From positions 1 through 54,065 of the forward strand of contig RHPI01000638.1 in assembly GCA_009103225.1 (NCBI GenBank): 54,065 nt of DNA, written 5' to 3'. Position 1 is the first letter of the stretch. Every line of letters begins with the position of its first letter. This stretch comes from Chlorokybus atmophyticus. Its lineage: Eukaryota > Streptophyta > Chlorokybophyceae > Chlorokybales > Chlorokybaceae. Under the pieces are notes generated by a model. The model was given only the letters and a program-made list of their open reading frames with translations, had not been told where the DNA came from and did not search any database. Both the position numbers and the translations under genes were made by a program. Of the stretch, positions 1 through 11,582 are shown piece after piece.

Positions 1-1820
1 AGATTGTGGTGAGCAGAGAAGTCGTGTTCCACGAAGGCTCATCACAAGTTGAAGCTGAAGAAGGTTTCTACCCTCAAGATGAAGAAGACAAAGCACAACC
101 TGAAGAGCTTTCAAGCAAAGAAGAGGTTGAAGGCGAGGCATCAGTCATCAATAAAGAGCAGAGCTCATCTGTAGCAGGCGAGAAGCAGAAGCAGCAGGAG
201 CAAGCTCGACGCTACCCAGTGAGGGAAAGACAAGCACCTGACTTCTACAAGGCACACATCGCTAGTGTGCACAATGACGAGAGTGAAGAACCAAGCACCT
301 ACGAGGAGGCATTGCGAGCACCAGATGCAGAACAATGGCAGCGAGCTATGGATGATGAGATTGCATCACTCCATGCCAACAACACATGGGTGTTGGAGAA
401 GCCCCCGCAAGGTGTGAAGCCCATTCCGGTCAAGTGGGTGTTCAAGGTGAAGCGTGATGGTCAAGGCAACATCGAGCGCTACAAGGCAAGGTTGGTGGCA
501 AAGGGATTTTTGCAACAAGAAGGTGTGGATTTTAATGAAGTGTTTGCACCTGCAAGTAAGCATGCAACCTTCCGCACATTGATCGCCATGGTTGCTGCTG
601 AAGACCTCGAGTGTCACCACCTTGATGTGAAGACTGCTTTCCTTTACGGAGAGCTGGAGGAAGAGATCTACACCAAGCAACCACCAGGCTACGCAGAAGG
701 GGAGCCAGGCATGGCTTGCAAGTTGATCAAGGCTTTGTATGGGCTGCGACAAGCACCACGTGTGTGGCACATTCGCCTCACGAAAGAGTTGGAGAAACTC
801 GGCTACAAAGCATCCTCAGCGGATCCGGGGCTCTTCATCCATGAAGAGAAGAAGGTTTACTTGCTCGTGTATGTGGACGACATCATCGTCACGGCCAAGC
901 AAGTTGAAGACCTGAAGCAAACGAAGCACGGATTGCAGCAAGCATTCGCAGTACGCGACCTTGGAGAGGTCAAGTTATTTCTTGGCATGGTGATAGAGCG
1001 TGACAGAGCAGCACGCACAATCAAGATCAGCCAAGAGCAGATGGTGAAGCAACTTGTCACCAAGTTCGGACTCAACGAAGCAAAGACCAAGTCTACTCCA
1101 TTGGCACTCGGCACCAACCTCGTCAAAGCGAAAGATGAGGAAGTACTCGACAAGGCTCAGTATCCCTATGGTGAGCTTGTTGGGAGTATGCTCTACCTAG
1201 CAGTGTGCACAAGACCCGACATCGCACATGCAGTTGGAGTGCTTGCGCGCTACATGTCTGCACCAAGCATGGAGCACTGGCGTGCAGCGAAGGGAGTATT
1301 GCGCTACGTGGCTGGAAGCGCAAGTGTTGGCATCAAGTTTGGTTGCGGAAGCACAGAGATGGAGGGCTACTGCGACGCAGACTTTGCAGGCGACCTCGAC
1401 AGCAGGAGGTCCACTACGGCTTACGTATTTAAGTTGAATGGAGGCGTGGTAAGCTGGAACAGTAGGCTACAACCTACAACAGCAGCATCTACTTCGGAAG
1501 CGGAGTACATGGCAGCATCGGCTGCAGTGAAGGAGGCGTTATGGCTTCGCAAGCTGATGGCAGATCTGGAGCACCCGATGGCGTGTATCACGATCAACTG
1601 CGACAACCAAGGCGCCATCAAGTTGCTGAAGCACCCCATTGCCTCGACAAGGACAAAGCACATTGATGTCATGCATCACTTTGTGCGAGACAGAGTCACA
1701 CGCAAGGAGGTTGAGTTCCAATATTGCAATACGGAAGACATGCTCGCGAACTTCATGACGAAGCCACTGTCACCGCTGAAGTTCAAGGCATGTTGCAAGG
1801 GACTCGGCATATGTGCTTAG
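1..1820 (+). CDS. Copia retrotransposon polyprotein, 3' part (RT and RNase H)
   Basis: The frame is open from the window edge to the stop at 1820, so this is the C-terminal part of a Pol polyprotein whose gag, protease and integrase lie outside the window. After an acidic, Gln/Glu-rich linker (first ~70 residues) come the Copia RT (VKWVFKVK near residue 145, YVDD catalytic box at about 293) and an RNase H with GYCDADFAGD, SEAEYMA and CDNQGAIKL. The closing block (HIDVMHHFVRDRV, then DMLANFMTKPL) is the usual Copia Pol end. There is no stop or frameshift over 604 codons, unlike every other retroelement in the window, so this copy is probably young. Domain assignment is certain; whether the whole element is intact cannot be seen. 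Confidence 0.93.
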   Translation, partial: IVVSREVVFHEGSSQVEAEEGFYPQDEEDKAQPEELSSKEEVEGEASVINKEQSSSVAGEKQKQQEQARRYPVRERQAPDFYKAHIASVHNDESEEPSTYEEALRAPDAEQWQRAMDDEIASLHANNTWVLEKPPQGVKPIPVKWVFKVKRDGQGNIERYKARLVAKGFLQQEGVDFNEVFAPASKHATFRTLIAMVAAEDLECHHLDVKTAFLYGELEEEIYTKQPPGYAEGEPGMACKLIKALYGLRQAPRVWHIRLTKELEKLGYKASSADPGLFIHEEKKVYLLVYVDDIIVTAKQVEDLKQTKHGLQQAFAVRDLGEVKLFLGMVIERDRAARTIKISQEQMVKQLVTKFGLNEAKTKSTPLALGTNLVKAKDEEVLDKAQYPYGELVGSMLYLAVCTRPDIAHAVGVLARYMSAPSMEHWRAAKGVLRYVAGSASVGIKFGCGSTEMEGYCDADFAGDLDSRRSTTAYVFKLNGGVVSWNSRLQPTTAASTSEAEYMAASAAVKEALWLRKLMADLEHPMACITINCDNQGAIKLLKHPIASTRTKHIDVMHHFVRDRVTRKEVEFQYCNTEDMLANFMTKPLSPLKFKACCKGLGICA

Positions 1821-1865
1821 GTGAAAGAAGACCAAGCGTTGGAGGCCAAGCTGCCCGCGTGGGAG

Positions 1866-2267
1866 TGTTGAAGATATTCCTACATCCGGTCAGCCTGCCT
1901 TGCATACAAGAGAGAAGAGAAGGGACCTCGATGGGAGGACCTCGAAGACTCCGGACATAAAGGTCCTGGCGCGGACTGCAGAGAAGAGTCCTAGGAGAAT
2001 CGTCATATCTCCTAGAATACTTAGTCTTATAGGACGTGGCATAGCTTGTTACAAAGCTTATCAAGTTAGCTACGTGGCGCATCTTACAGCGTAGGATATG
2101 GTTCAGTATATTCGACGCTGTTGCATGTAGACCAGCAGTGTGTACAAACTGTGTACTGACTGGCGGGTATATAACCCCGCGGTCTGTTGGTAATAAATCG
2201 GGAAGTGTGTTGCCTTCTCCTGTGTGTCATTGCTTGCCCTCTTCACTTGCATGCTTGCTTCTCAACA
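1866..2267 (+). repeat. 3' LTR of the first Copia element
   Basis: The LTR runs from TGTTGAAG to CTCAACA, giving TGTTG...CAACA ends. It starts directly after a purine-rich tract (GCGTGGGAG at 1857-1865) that would act as the polypurine tract. Inside are a TATA-like GTATATAA (about 2167) and AATAAA (about 2192). Related LTR sequence appears inverted at 16345-16482 plus 28877-29194, and more diverged at about 35450-35860. The matching 5' LTR is outside the window. Confidence 0.85.
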
Positions 2268-5230
2268 CAGGGTTGCAATTGACGCCATCAGCACGACAGA
2301 GCAAGCGACAAAGAGGGGATAGGCGCTGGAGCAGCAGAGCGACAATTGTCACAAAAAAGCAGTACGAGCACCAGAGACAGGCAGCTGCTAACCAAGACAT
2401 AGGCTTAAGCCTCCAAGATACCCGTTGGTCCGTCGCTCCCGCTTCTCCCAGCCGCGCTTCCCCGCCGCGCCCCGCCCCGCCACCCGCCGCCGCCGCCGCC
2501 GCCGTCGTTTACAAGCCAAGTCAAGGCAATGGGCGAAGGCAATGTTGTCATTGCAGCTGCTCTCTTGCTTCTGTAGTGGTACATCGTCGACGACCGTGCA
2601 TGGCAACGACAGTATCAAGCACGGATGTCGGCGTAGCCCTGAGATATACAGCGGCCCGCTAGTGGCAGCGGCGCAGTTGATCGCCGATGTGCTCGGTGCT
2701 ATGGGTCGGTGGTCGATGCTCACGCCCAAAACCACAGCTCGCTGCCGATTTGCCAACCAAGCGCGCATGTGCGTACCTGCAGAGGTCCAGCTTGTCCAGT
2801 TTGCAAGCCAAGTCAAATTGTTGATTTGGAATGGTTGTCATCTCAGTCAGCTGGTGTCAGCATTGTTGGGGGTTGGCGAACAGTCATAAGATTGGTTGTT
2901 GTTGCACTGCAGTTAAGGGTTACAATGTCACCCACACCTGTGGCGTGTCGAGTGTGTGATTGGGATGAGACACCGGCATGAAGTGCTGACACACGCATGT
3001 CAGCACTTCATGCCGGTGGCTTGCATGCTTGAAGCCTGCTGAGGTGGTGGGCGGGGGGCGTTGTTGGTGTGATGACCGCTGCACCTTGCTGCGACGCGTG
3101 CGCTCACGTACATACACATGGGCTAATGCATTTCCATGTGCATGTGCACGTCGTGTCATGGCATGAAGTAACAGAAGGTGCACACTAACATGGCATGGTC
3201 AGCATGTGTTTCTGGTGAAAACTTCTTGACATACGCATGCACACGCGCAGAACTATAAACCACCACTTCAACTGCTGCTTTACAACTTGCAGGATCGGTG
3301 GTAATCTCACATCGTGACGATGATGTTGACAATCACATGCATGAGGTTGACCAACACTTGGCATGATAAGTCGCATCAAGCGTGGTGATTTGCCTTATCA
3401 TTTCCCCCTCGCTTACGCCATTGAGCACACAGTGAATGCAGCTCAAATGAACCCGCCCAACACTCTAGCAACAACATCCACCAGTTCATCTCACAGCCTA
3501 CTTTCAGCCCCGCGAAAGACATTGAGCGCGTGTAACAGTATCTTAATGATCCTCGCTTTGAGCGGGGGAAGCGAGCTTAAAGGTCGCCTGCCTCTCAGAT
3601 AGCTCACTCTTACCCCGAGCATGCAAGCCTCGCAGATGGATACGAGGTCTACGTTGCCAGGTGAATAAGCTCATGCTCTGTGCACGCACACACATGCACG
3701 CTAGTACGCACATGCATCCGTGCGCGCGCACACACTGGGTCTGTTAAGCAGGCCTAGGTATTAAGTGCATTTCGGTTGCCAAGTAAGTGTATGTAGCAGC
3801 AGCTGCTACATACAAGCTTACTGGCGGCTACGCCTACATCGTGTGTACATACGTGTTCATGGTGACGGTAACTGCATGTGTAACGGGAGCAATAGTATTG
3901 GGGACATTATTGCGACCTAAATAAGCTACACAAGCTTCGTTTGTGTTAATAAGTATACTTATTTACTTATTCACACCTTGATAATATTGTAATGATAATA
4001 TTGTATATATAAGTCCCAACGGGTGTAGGACCGCCTGTTCAAGCCTATTTAAGGTCGCATATTATATATGCGACCATTATAGCCAGCTATCGCAATAGGT
4101 ATCTTACTGTTAGGTCCCTTATCGTTAGGTATCTGAGCTTTAATTGGCTCACGCTAAATTTCTAACGGTTACCCTATCTGTAGGGTTGTTATTTTGGAGT
4201 TAAGTTTGATATCAAGACACATATGTCTGATAAACTCTTGATATAAAAGGTCCCATCAACTGATGAGACCTCATTCAGTCCTCTGCCACAGCGTCATGCT
4301 GCCGGCGGCTTGACAGGCTTGTCGTTGGCGGTGTGGGTGTTAGGGTAGAGGATTGAAGGGTTGTTGGCGGCGACGCCGGCATCTGTTACATTGGTATCCA
4401 GGAGCTGGGGGGTGACGTGAGGACTTGTATTCGGCGGCGACCTGCTTCGAAAGCTGCTGGAATTCCGGCCAATTGAAAGGCGGCAGCGGCAGCTTTTCAA
4501 TCGTCCACGTGCCCTCAAGTTTAAGTTTGCTTCCCTGCGCTACCTCAACATCTCAAAGGCCATTAAAGAGGCGGCGTGCGAGGTACCCCCGTACACATCT
4601 TGCCTGCTTGCCAGTGCACGTGTGTGTGGGTCTTCATAGGCTCTCAAGCTCAGCAGTGACTGCTTGCCAGTGCATGCGTGTCACACATCACTATTGTCAT
4701 TGTGTGTTTGCCAGTGCATGCGGGTTGTGGCTTGCCAGTGTATTTCATTACTGCTCGTCACAGACCGCACTATCATTAGGTCGAGTTGCACTTCATTACT
4801 TGCAGTGATTGCTTGTTACATCATTGTATCAATGCTTGTCACAAGCACAGTGATTGCCAGCAATGATTGTTCCAAGCGCAGTGATCAATACCGTGATTGC
4901 AACTGACTTTCTAATCACTGCCTTCACTGCCCATCAATGTACATCTCCGGCCATCACTGCGACTCACCTCTGTATTATTGGCTATACGCCAAGTATGTAG
5001 GTCCAAACTCCGGCTGTTCCTAACCTCTCCCCCTCTGCCTCAGTGCTGGAGGTCGGGACTTGGTTGGGAGTCCTAACTGAGGACAGTTTGAAGGTAAGAT
5101 TAGGACATTCTGGTCTCACATTTGGAAAGTCCCAACAACTCCCCCTCTGCCTCAGTGCTGGAGATCGAGACTGTGTTTTGGACAATCTTGAGTCAGGACA
5201 ATCTGGTCCCATTCAGACCTAAAATCTCTT
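2268..5230. other. Non-coding stretch with hairpins and short repeats
   Basis: No convincing gene is visible. A GC-rich CCG-repeat patch lies at about 2455-2505. A perfect 21-bp hairpin is at 2971-3018 and a cluster of foldbacks at 3782-4270. Imperfect repeats of GCTTGCCAGTGCATGCGTG fill 4600-4740. A unit of roughly 120 bp containing CCCCTCTGCCTCAGTGCTGGA occurs twice (about 5028 and 5142). The reading frames here look like chance. Confidence 0.6.
2971..3018. repeat. Perfect 21-bp hairpin with 6-nt loop
   Basis: The arms 2971-2991 and 2998-3018 are exact reverse complements, separated by CACGCA. No gene lies around it. It could be a small-RNA-type stem or the remnant of a foldback element. 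Confidence 0.85.
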
Positions 5231-5363
5231 TGCTGACATTGCAGATCCAACCTCTCCTATTCTGAGACTGGCTTGAAACCAACGACAGTTATTGTGACCG
5301 TGTCGTTGAACCTGGTCCTTTGGTGAGGTTCTCACCATTCCATTTTGCCTGCTTTGCAGACAA

Positions 5364-5743
5364 ATGGCGGAAAAGTCGGTGCCCACCTCACAGGGGGAAA
5401 GCTTAGAACAGGAGCAACTTTCCCGTGAAGAGGAATTTCCATCCATGAAAGATATTCCAAATTTGGATGATGCACCTAATGAGTCTCAAGCTGCCAAAGC
5501 TGTGGATGCTTCAGTGGATAATAGACCAGCTTCTATATTCCCCGAATAATCTATTGCATGACACGGCAAGACTTAATGGACCATGTCCTTGGCACCTATG
5601 ATCAGGATCCTCGTGAGGCAATTGTCTCACTCATGAACTTTCTCTTCTTTATGGCAGAAAAAGTCTCAAAGCTCACCACCGTGATGGGGCGAGATTGGGA
5701 GGGGCAGATGGGTGAAGGCAAACGAGTTCTGCAACATGATTGA
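5364..5743 (+). pseudogene. Possible N-terminal gag fragment of a retroelement
   Basis: Two short adjoining frames (5364-5549 and 5558-5743) encode an acidic, Gln/Glu-rich segment and then one with DPREAIVSLMNFLFFMAEKV. The composition and the position just before a dispersed repeat and a Gypsy gag suggest the remains of a retroelement gag. No domain is recognisable. They may also be chance frames. Confidence 0.25.
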
Positions 5744-5769
5744 ACGCCATCAACGTGCTGACAGCGTAC

Positions 5770-7235
5770 CACCCACCGGTAGAAATGGCCCCCCGACAGT
5801 TCGGTCTTGCCCACAACTTAAATGGAGATCCAGCTATAACTTACTTAGGGATCCATATGCAAGCAGCGTATCGATTTTTGCACTTTTTCCTGCTGCAGCC
5901 AAAACTTAGTTTGGTATCCAGCTGCCATTAAGCTCAAGTAGTTGGTGTGCATCAAGTTCGCTATCCGTCTTTTCTTTCCTACTTCAATTTTATTAATGGC
6001 CATATTCTATACTAAGTTTTGGTTAGACCATATTATGGGGATTGATCTTAATGCGTAATCTCACCAGAAATGTTATGGCCGCAGTTCGCTGCAAAAAGCG
6101 AAAACCGTCGTAACACCGGGCATTTTGCGTCTCCATTGCCGGGGTTGGAACCTGCGTGGACGAGTCTGTCGGGTTGATATGCAACAACCTAACGACCTTA
6201 GCACTGAATGACTAGACTACGACGACAAAAGGCAAGGTGAGGTGTGTTTGCTATGTAAAGTGTTTAACTACTTGCTCCATTAATTGTTCTTCTCGCCAGC
6301 TGTATTGCATTCATGTATAAACATGTGTCCCGCGACACATGCACCACGGTTGCATACAACAGAACTACACTGTACACTGTACCGGTAAACAGTTTTGACA
6401 TGTGTTTACAGTTTTTAACTATATTATGTATATACATATTGGTCATGATAAAAAGACTAAAATATATTACATATGTATACATTACGAAATACTGTAGACA
6501 CCTTGATCAATAATTTATTAATATTAAACAGTTGAGCACCGGTAGGTGTTTTAACACAAGTTGTTGGTCTGCGGGTGGCGTGGGGTTTGAACCTGGGTTA
6601 GCGACGCTAAGCACCCTATCACAGCGTTAGAGCAGGGCAGGCTGTTGCCATAAACTGCCTCTGTCACCTACCACTGGCACGTTGCGCCGGTGCGTTATTA
6701 ATTAATAGATTGGTCAATGACCACTGCTCATAGTATGCTGCGTCATTATTAAGGCAAGTACCAGGTAGGCCTTTATGATCAGGTGGCAAGTAAGTTCAGG
6801 CGGTTGTAATAGTGCGGTGTAGCGACCGACGTGACAACTTTATGACTGCTAAATCCATGCATTAATGATGGAACCAATCACGGTCGCAACAGTAATTCGT
6901 CTCGGCCATTGTTTTGACCTAAATGCGTTGTAATGTAACCTTTGTGGCCCCAACGGCGTCAGAGAAGTGGTCAATATTTTGATAGACATTCGTACATGTC
7001 TTTGTCACGACCGTGGTTGTTAACAATCGTAACGCGCGGTCATCAACATTGTTAGGGATTTGGTACAAATTAAGCGATCGGCTGATGGCCGCTCGTGACA
7101 GGTTTTAACTTATATAGGGATCTAGCTATAAATAGTATAAATAGTTAGGGATCTTGCGAATCGCTAACAAACTTGGCACTGAATCTCTAATAAAGTTAAG
7201 GATCCAGCCTAATTTGTCGAAACCCATTTCTACCG
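5770..7235. repeat. Dispersed repeat, copy 1 (also at 33390-34890)
   Basis: This region aligns by eye, with gaps, to 33390-34890. Shared blocks include AAATGGCCCCCC, GGAGATCCAGCTATAACTTA, CAGAAATGTTATGGCCGCAG, GACTACGACGACA, AACATTGTTAGGGAT and AACCCATTTCTACCG. It ends just before Gypsy gag coding begins, so it may be the 5' LTR and leader of that element, but I could not fix TG/CA ends or a primer-binding site. No gene is visible. Confidence 0.7.
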
Positions 7236-7239
7236 ATGA

Positions 7240-7999
7240 CCTGTTCAGGTTTTTGCTCGTCCTGCCGGGTTTAATCCCAAAAAGCATGCCATTTTCGACT
7301 GGTTCGTGAAGCTACGACACTACAACAATTCCCTTCGCATATCTGAGGAGGGGAAGTTGAGGGTTGCTGAGTTGCTGATTCCGGATGATGCTCTCTCAGA
7401 GTGGCATCGCCGTAAGCAGCGCGACACGATTACTACACGATCCTCGAGCGGGAAGTGAGCCATTTCTGCGCTTTTATGGAACAGCGCTACGGCGGCACCG
7501 GCCCGCTCAACAAGCTCGCAACCAACTTTACAACCTGCGACAGAATGGCCGTGCTATCCATCAATACAAAGCATTTCCAATCATGTGTCACCAAATCAAT
7601 GCTGGCAAGTTGCCAATCAGTAATGCTGATGAGTTGGACATGTGCAAGCGTGGCCTCGATATTGATCTGTTGAAGTTAGTGGCCATCACTCAGCCAACGG
7701 GCACAGAGTGGACAGCAGATGAGCTTCCCCAACTGATGAACGTGGTGACGGCTGTGGATAGTGTGACGAGGGGTGTGCAAACCGCACAAACTTTGCCTCA
7801 AAAGCGTCCCGCTATCGACTCTGCCAAGCCACATCCGGGCTTTAAGGTTCCCAAGCGTGTGCATCCTCAGGCTAGTCCTGCTGGTCCCTCTTCCGCTGCG
7901 AAGCCGGTTGTGACTTGCAAGAAGTCAGCGCACACTAAGGCTAACTGCTTTGCGAAGAAGAACAAGCAATCCAAGCAGCAAAAGAAGGACAGTAAATAG
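7240..7999 (+). pseudogene. Ty3/Gypsy gag, broken
   Basis: The Gag homology starts near 7270 in one frame (IFDWFVKLRHYNNSLRIS, then LIPDDALSEWHRR). It shifts at about 7440 to EVSHFCAFMEQRYGG and shifts again into the frame ending at 7999. The order is that of Gypsy Gag: a helical capsid-like region with a FxxWxxxxxxY-type pattern, followed by a basic C-terminal tail rich in Lys. The tail has an isolated CKKSAHTKANC instead of a full CCHC knuckle. At least two frame changes mean it is not functional. The matching Pol lies at 11.6-13.4 kb, with a piggyBac element between them. Confidence 0.7.
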
Positions 8000-8513
8000 G
8001 AGCTGTTCGTGATGAGTAGCATGTTACACAGTGATACATTAAACTCTGTACTTTGTAATAAAGTTTTTGCTTTGTGTGCTATTTCAGATGTGTGGATCGA
8101 TGTGAGCGACCCCGTTGTTTCTAATGCGCGTGGTTGTATTCTCATCAATGTGCCAGTTTCTGAGTTGTTGTTTGCCATTAACACTATGATGGTAACTGTA
8201 CTAGTTTTGGTACTTGTACTCTTTTTAGTACAAAAGATCGCCCTTTTTTGGCCGCGACATATCTCATGAACTAGGCTACCGTTGGAACATTGGCTTATAT
8301 CGAGCTGTAGCAAACTTCACGTAGCACATCGTAAAAATAGTTTCAGATTTTTGAATTAAGCAGCATAAAAGTTGAAACTTTTACAAGTGGCACCATCTGC
8401 GCACAAAACGCCTTGATTTTGAGACTTTCAAGGCTGTTTAGGGCCAAATTAAGATTACGAAAGGTTGTGAGTTGTGAGCGAGAATCGGCAGTAAAGTTGG
8501 CTAACGACAGCAA

Positions 8514-11390
8514 ATGGCGGCTACCACCTGTGGCACTGTGGCGACCATGGCGAGGAGGGCGGCGGGAGGCGTGGCGGGAGAGGCTGCGGCGGCGGCAAGT
8601 GGGGCTGAAAATGGTGTGGGGGGTAGGTCTCATGGTTGGGTAGGTCGTAGACTCAAAGTTCCTGCCACGTATTGGTCCGTAGTATGGGCCAAAGCAAAGT
8701 TTGGGACTGCTTGGCAGTCCACCACGCTAGATGGTGAGGTGGTTGGGTTCAAGCAGGGGGCACGAGTGGACAAGGATAGATGGGAGTGTAGTTGGGCTTA
8801 TGACAACTCAGGTACACTGCTGAAGGCAGTAGTTATTGAGCAATACCTCGTGCAAGATTAAGTGAGCGAGCCATTGACGATGCGCACGTCGAGCATAACA
8901 AAACTCTCGCTGCCTCACATGATGCGCGAGGAGGTGTAGCAGCGGCAGAGCGCAATGAGGAGGAGCTGCTTGCAATGGGGGCACCTCCTGAGAGTGAGGA
9001 GGAGGAGGAGGAGGAGGAGGAGGAGAGCGAAGAAGACGATGAGAGTGAGGAGGAGGATACGCAGGCAGGGGTAGGATGTAGAGGTAGGGGTGGAGGCAGA
9101 GGTAGGGGAGGAGGCAGCAGAGGACGTGGCAGTCAGCGCGATGTCCAACCCATCACTAGCACGCGGCGAGGTCGCGGGCGTCCCCCTCGCAGGGGGGGCG
9201 CGGATGTGGGCGTGTAAGAGTGCGGACTTCTCTTCGCCAGCCCCTCGACTCAGAAGATGAGGTCACTGGCGTGTCGGGGTCAAGCACTGATGAGGAGGAA
9301 ACACTGCAAGGTGTGTGCACGTAAACCAAGCATGGGGTAGCATGGTGACATTCAAGTTATCAACACATGTGTATGCATGTGTATGCATGTGTATGCTGCA
9401 GACATAAGTGTTACAAGTAATGGTGTGAATGGTGACGCTAATCCTCGTGCGGTGCGGTGGTGAGTGGGAGGGGAACATGAGTGCATGTCATGGCTTGAGC
9501 CTGCCACATTCATTGGTCACGTTGGTCCTGCCATTCCGGCATGTACCCTCAAGGAATCCGTTGCAGATGTTGCTTCTCTTCATCCCACTTGCTTTATGGA
9601 ATCACGCCATCGTGCAAACAAACCTTTACGCTAGTGCACCATGCAGTTTCTGATCCTGATGGTGGGCGTCAATGGGTGCCTGTCACTCGTCAAGAGTTGT
9701 TGCGTTGGGTTGGCTTGACACTTGCCATGTCGTGCCACACATTGAATGACATGCAATCATATTGGCGCACTGGTCTGATGGGGGCAGTCACATTTCCTAA
9801 CCTTGGTTGGTTCATGAGTATGGTACGCTATCAGCAAATAAAACGCTACTTTCACTTGAATGACAATAGTCAAAGGCCTACCGGTCACACGACAAGTGAC
9901 TATAAGCTATGGCATATACTACCCATCATAAACACATTGCGACAAACTTTCAGGCGGCATTACAAGCCTGGTAAAAATGTTACTATTGATGAGCGCACTA
10001 TTCCCATACATAATTGAATGTGTCTTGTCGCATTTATAATCCTAGCAAGCTTTACAAGTTTGGTATTGAGATTTTTCAAGCTTGTGACTCCAAGACCTAC
10101 TATTGCTATGACTTTATTGATTATGAGAAATGCCCACGGCCCGAGCTTCACACTTATGTGGTACAACAACTAGTAGCTTCAATGCCGTATGCTCATCATC
10201 ATTTCGCACTTGATCGTGGATTTACCTCACCTAAGCTACTATTATGGTTGAGAGCACAAGGGCATAGCGGTACGAGTACTATTGTAGCTAATTGAGTTGG
10301 GTACCCATCACAAATGATCACACTAGACAACCGAGATGAACAAGGTGACTATAGATGTGCTGTTGCCCCCAGTGATGGCCTAATTGCAGTGTGTTGGAAG
10401 GACAAAAAGCCAGTCTTTTTTCTCTCCACATGTCATGGTGTTGCACGCGGCATTGTGTCTCGCATGCAATTTAATGGTAGAAGGGCAGAGGTAGCCGCTC
10501 CCGACTGTGCAGTTGTTTACAACCAGCACAAGGACGATGTCGAGCAGTACAACAAGTATTGTCTCATGACCAACTACTCCATTCAGAAACAGTCCAAGTC
10601 TATCAAGTGGCACCGCGCTTGGTGGGGTTTAGTTGATGGTGCAGTGGCTAACATGTGGGTGTTTTGCACATGCCAATCCCACATACACGCGCATGGAGTT
10701 TGTGCTGGAGCTGCAAGAGCAATTGGTGCACAACACGCTGCACTCTAGACCTATCGGTGAAGTACTCTTGAGGTACTATGCATCTGCAAGCTTGTGTGCA
10801 TGTCACTTGTGCTTGACGTCTTTGCATCTGCAATTGCAAAGTTGACATCTTTGCATTGATGTGGTAGGGAGCTTTGCAGTTGCACACATGCAATAGCAAA
10901 GGTGACGTCTTTGCATATGCATGTGCTCAGTTGGGCACATACGCTTGTTATTGTTGTTGTCGTTGTTGTTGCTGCATATTGTTGTTGTTGTTGTAGATGG
11001 TTTCTATCAACGCCTAACAAGGTTGTCCTTTCAAACAGGCAGCATATGCTTGTTGTCGTTGTAGCTGTCGCTGTTTGATTGCTGTAAACGCCTAACAAGG
11101 TTGTCCTCTTAATCAGGCAACAGGCTGCATTCATAGACCCGCAAGGGAGGTTTGGGGGCGGCCATTTCATTGACAAGCACCCATCTGCAAGGCAACAATG
11201 GTGCCTGGTGTGTGCTGCAGTTGCACGCAGCACTGTTCCTCTTCCAGGCGACCCGCACACCAGAGGCAAGAAGACTACCTACTGGTGTCAGCGTTGCAAC
11301 GTTCATCTGTGCAAGCGCGATTGCTTCCAGCGCTTTCACACTAATAGGATCAGCCGCATGGCGGCGCTGCTAACGCAGCGGCCGCCATAG
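8514..11390 (+). pseudogene. piggyBac-family transposase, decayed
   Basis: The N-terminal part (8514-9217) has a Trp-rich segment, a long acidic run and an AT-hook-like RRGRGRPPRR, as in many piggyBac proteins. The DDE region follows at about 9541-10748: LWNHAIVQTNLYA; RYFHLNDN; IDER (first Asp, about 9991); YNPSKLYKFGIE; LDRGFTS (second Asp, about 10212); WKDKKPVFFLST; and YNQHKDDVEQYNK (last Asp). A cysteine-rich C-terminal ribbon lies at 11206-11345 (YWCQRCNVHLCKRDCF). Frame changes near 9650 and 10020 and a stop at 10292 break it. It sits between Gypsy gag and Gypsy pol, so it probably inserted into that element. I did not find unambiguous TTAA ends. Confidence 0.82.
10790..11118. repeat. 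Short repeats in the piggyBac gene region
   Basis: The block AACGCCTAACAAGGTTGTCC, followed by a CAGGCA, occurs twice (about 11010-11042 and 11088-11120). TGACGTCTTTGCAT-like words and GTT triplets also repeat. Each repeat has a branch-point-like CTAAC before CAG, so they may be duplicated 3' intron ends between the DDE core and the C-terminal ribbon. Confidence 0.45.
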
Positions 11391-11582
11391 CCAGGTGATC
11401 TTCTGCTTCGGCGGTTGCCTCTAGCGGCGGCGGCGTGGGCGACGTGGCTGGTGGTGGTGTTGGGGTAGGGGATTAGGGGGAGGAGGGAGCACCCCCTCTC
11501 CTTACAGACAGGAACATTACCACTTCAGGTAATTTTTGACAAAATCGCAACCAATCACAGCATTCCAACGTTGGCAACTTTT

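Noticed and set aside
6560-6640. tRNA- or SINE-like sequence on the minus strand (GGTTCAAACCCC)
   Set aside because: A box-B-like motif is present, but I could not draw a cloverleaf or find a convincing box A, so it is not reported as an RNA gene.
8975-9217. Separate gene for the Glu-rich and Gly-Arg-rich frame
   Set aside because: An acidic run followed by an AT hook is typical for the N-terminus of piggyBac transposases, and it stands at the right place before the DDE core.
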